This document shows positions 49,792-50,657 of a stretch of DNA of 50,657 nt, piece by piece (the stretch's first letter is position 1; every line of letters begins with the position of its first letter). Below the pieces are notes generated by a model. It was not told the origin of the DNA, ran no database searches, and was given only the letters and a program-made list of their open reading frames with translations. The position numbers were made by a program, and so were the translations under genes. This DNA comes from Chloroflexota bacterium (GTDB taxonomy: Bacteria > Chloroflexota > Anaerolineae > JAAEKA01): NCBI GenBank assembly GCA_034717495.1, contig JAYELL010000016.1, positions 1 to 50,657 of the forward strand, given 5' to 3'.

Positions 49792-50655
49792 GTGGTCAAT
49801 CTCTCCAACTATCGGCATTTCTTCAAGAGCGCCCTGTTGTACCTGGCGGTGCTGCTTATCGTTATCTGGACAGTTGCACCCTATCTGTGGCTGATCATCT
49901 CCTCCTTCTCCTATCGAATCGACCTGCTACAGGTGCCGCTGCAATGGATTCCTCAACGAGTCACCCTGGAAAACTTCCAGGGACTCTTCTTCAGTGACGG
50001 AGGCACCAACGAAAATGCGGCCTTGTTCCTCCATTCACTGAGGAATTCAAGCATCATCGCCTTTTCGGCGACATTTCTGGCCCTGACGCTGGGGGTGTTC
50101 TCAGCATATGCGCTGGCCCGCCTCAGGTTTCCTGGAAGTAACGCTTCTGTAGCCATGATGATGGGCGCCCAGATGCTGCCGCCCATCGCCATGGTTATTC
50201 CCATGTATGTGTTGTTGCGCCGCTTCAATCTGCTCGACACGCATTACGGCCTGGTGCTGGTCTACCTCAGCTTCATCCTGCCTCTTGTGGTCTGGTTGAT
50301 GCGCAGTTACTTCGCCTCGATTCCCTCTGAGCTGGAGGATGCAGCCCAAATCGACGGCTGCTCGCGCCTGGGCGCATTGTTCCGGATCATCCTGCCCCTA
50401 TCGGGACCGGGGCTGGTCAGCGTGGCCGTCTTCGCCTTCATTGCCGCCTGGAATGAATACCTCTATGCCTTCATTCTGACGACCGCCGATGCCAAAACTT
50501 TGCCTGTGCTGATCGGCGAATTCAGCACCAAGCTTGGCCTGGAATACCTGCGCATCGCTGCGGCCGGGGTGCTGGCCAGCCTGCCGCCGGTGATCCTGGC
50601 CCTGGTGTTCCAGCGTTTTATCATGCAAGGCCTGACCGCAGGGGCTGTAAAGTGA
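49792..50655 (+). CDS. Sugar ABC transporter permease (system 3, MalG/UgpE type)
   Basis: 287 residues, six hydrophobic segments, EAA loop 'SELEDAAQIDGCSRLGALFR', and 'WNEYLYAFILTTADAKTLPV' after it, a standard second CUT1 permease. The start is GTG 49792, with GGAG about 9 nt upstream inside the previous gene. The stop (50653-50655) is two bases before the end of the window, so the gene is complete and any following gene lies outside. Confidence 0.92.
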   Translation: MVNLSNYRHFFKSALLYLAVLLIVIWTVAPYLWLIISSFSYRIDLLQVPLQWIPQRVTLENFQGLFFSDGGTNENAALFLHSLRNSSIIAFSATFLALTLGVFSAYALARLRFPGSNASVAMMMGAQMLPPIAMVIPMYVLLRRFNLLDTHYGLVLVYLSFILPLVVWLMRSYFASIPSELEDAAQIDGCSRLGALFRIILPLSGPGLVSVAVFAFIAAWNEYLYAFILTTADAKTLPVLIGEFSTKLGLEYLRIAAAGVLASLPPVILALVFQRFIMQGLTAGAVK

Positions 50656-50657
50656 TC

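Overview
The window looks like part of a chromosome from a free-living, heterotrophic member of the Chloroflexota (Anaerolineae/Caldilineae type). The signs are a secreted protein with a Thr-Pro-rich linker and a 'YLPL' style C-terminus, three lipoprotein-based sugar ABC importers without their own ATPase, a very large BTAD/AAA/TPR regulator, and many short dispersed non-coding repeats. The assignment is inference from gene content; no rRNA, tRNA, CRISPR array, complete insertion sequence or prophage was seen.

Region 1 (1-14.4 kb, + strand) is about cell surface and glycans. It holds a stand-alone methyltransferase, a 956-residue secreted glycosidase-like protein, a polyprenyl-phosphate sugar transferase, a tiny exported peptide, and a tight run of seven genes: a left-handed beta-helix acyltransferase, a Gfo/Idh/MocA dehydrogenase (together WbpD/WbpB-like), an SbcC/Rad50 ATPase, two methyltransferases, a polytopic membrane protein and a polysaccharide deacetylase. 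Dispersed repeats fill the gaps.

Region 2 (14.4-24.1 kb, mostly - strand) is housekeeping and regulation: a HAD phosphatase and acetyl-CoA synthetase in one unit, two small unknown proteins that share a strikingly similar promoter, a 1125-residue SARP-like regulator, a metallo-beta-lactamase-fold hydrolase, and on the + strand an AIR-synthase/HypE-like protein.

Region 3 (24.1-31.6 kb) is a divergent sugar or polyol catabolic cluster. On the - strand are a cupin, an L-fucose/L-arabinose isomerase-family protein and a DUF4432 epimerase-like protein. On the + strand are an internally deleted alcohol dehydrogenase relic, a mannitol-dehydrogenase-family enzyme, an FGGY kinase and a DeoR regulator. 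Two consensus promoters face away from each other around TTTCATTT repeats.

Region 4 (31.8-42.3 kb, + strand, visibly richer in A+T) is a GntR-headed glycan locus: GH4, PfkB kinase, ABC binding lipoprotein, two permeases, sulfatase and a second GH4. A perfect palindrome covers the -10 box of the GntR promoter. The genes suggest import, desulfation and NAD-dependent cleavage of a sulfated, possibly uronic-acid-containing oligosaccharide, followed by phosphorylation.

Region 5 (42.3-50.7 kb, + strand) carries two more complete CUT1 importers (binding protein plus two permeases each) with a DeoR regulator between them. In all three importers a stable stem-loop lies between the binding-protein gene and the first permease gene, which suggests a shared way to make excess binding protein.
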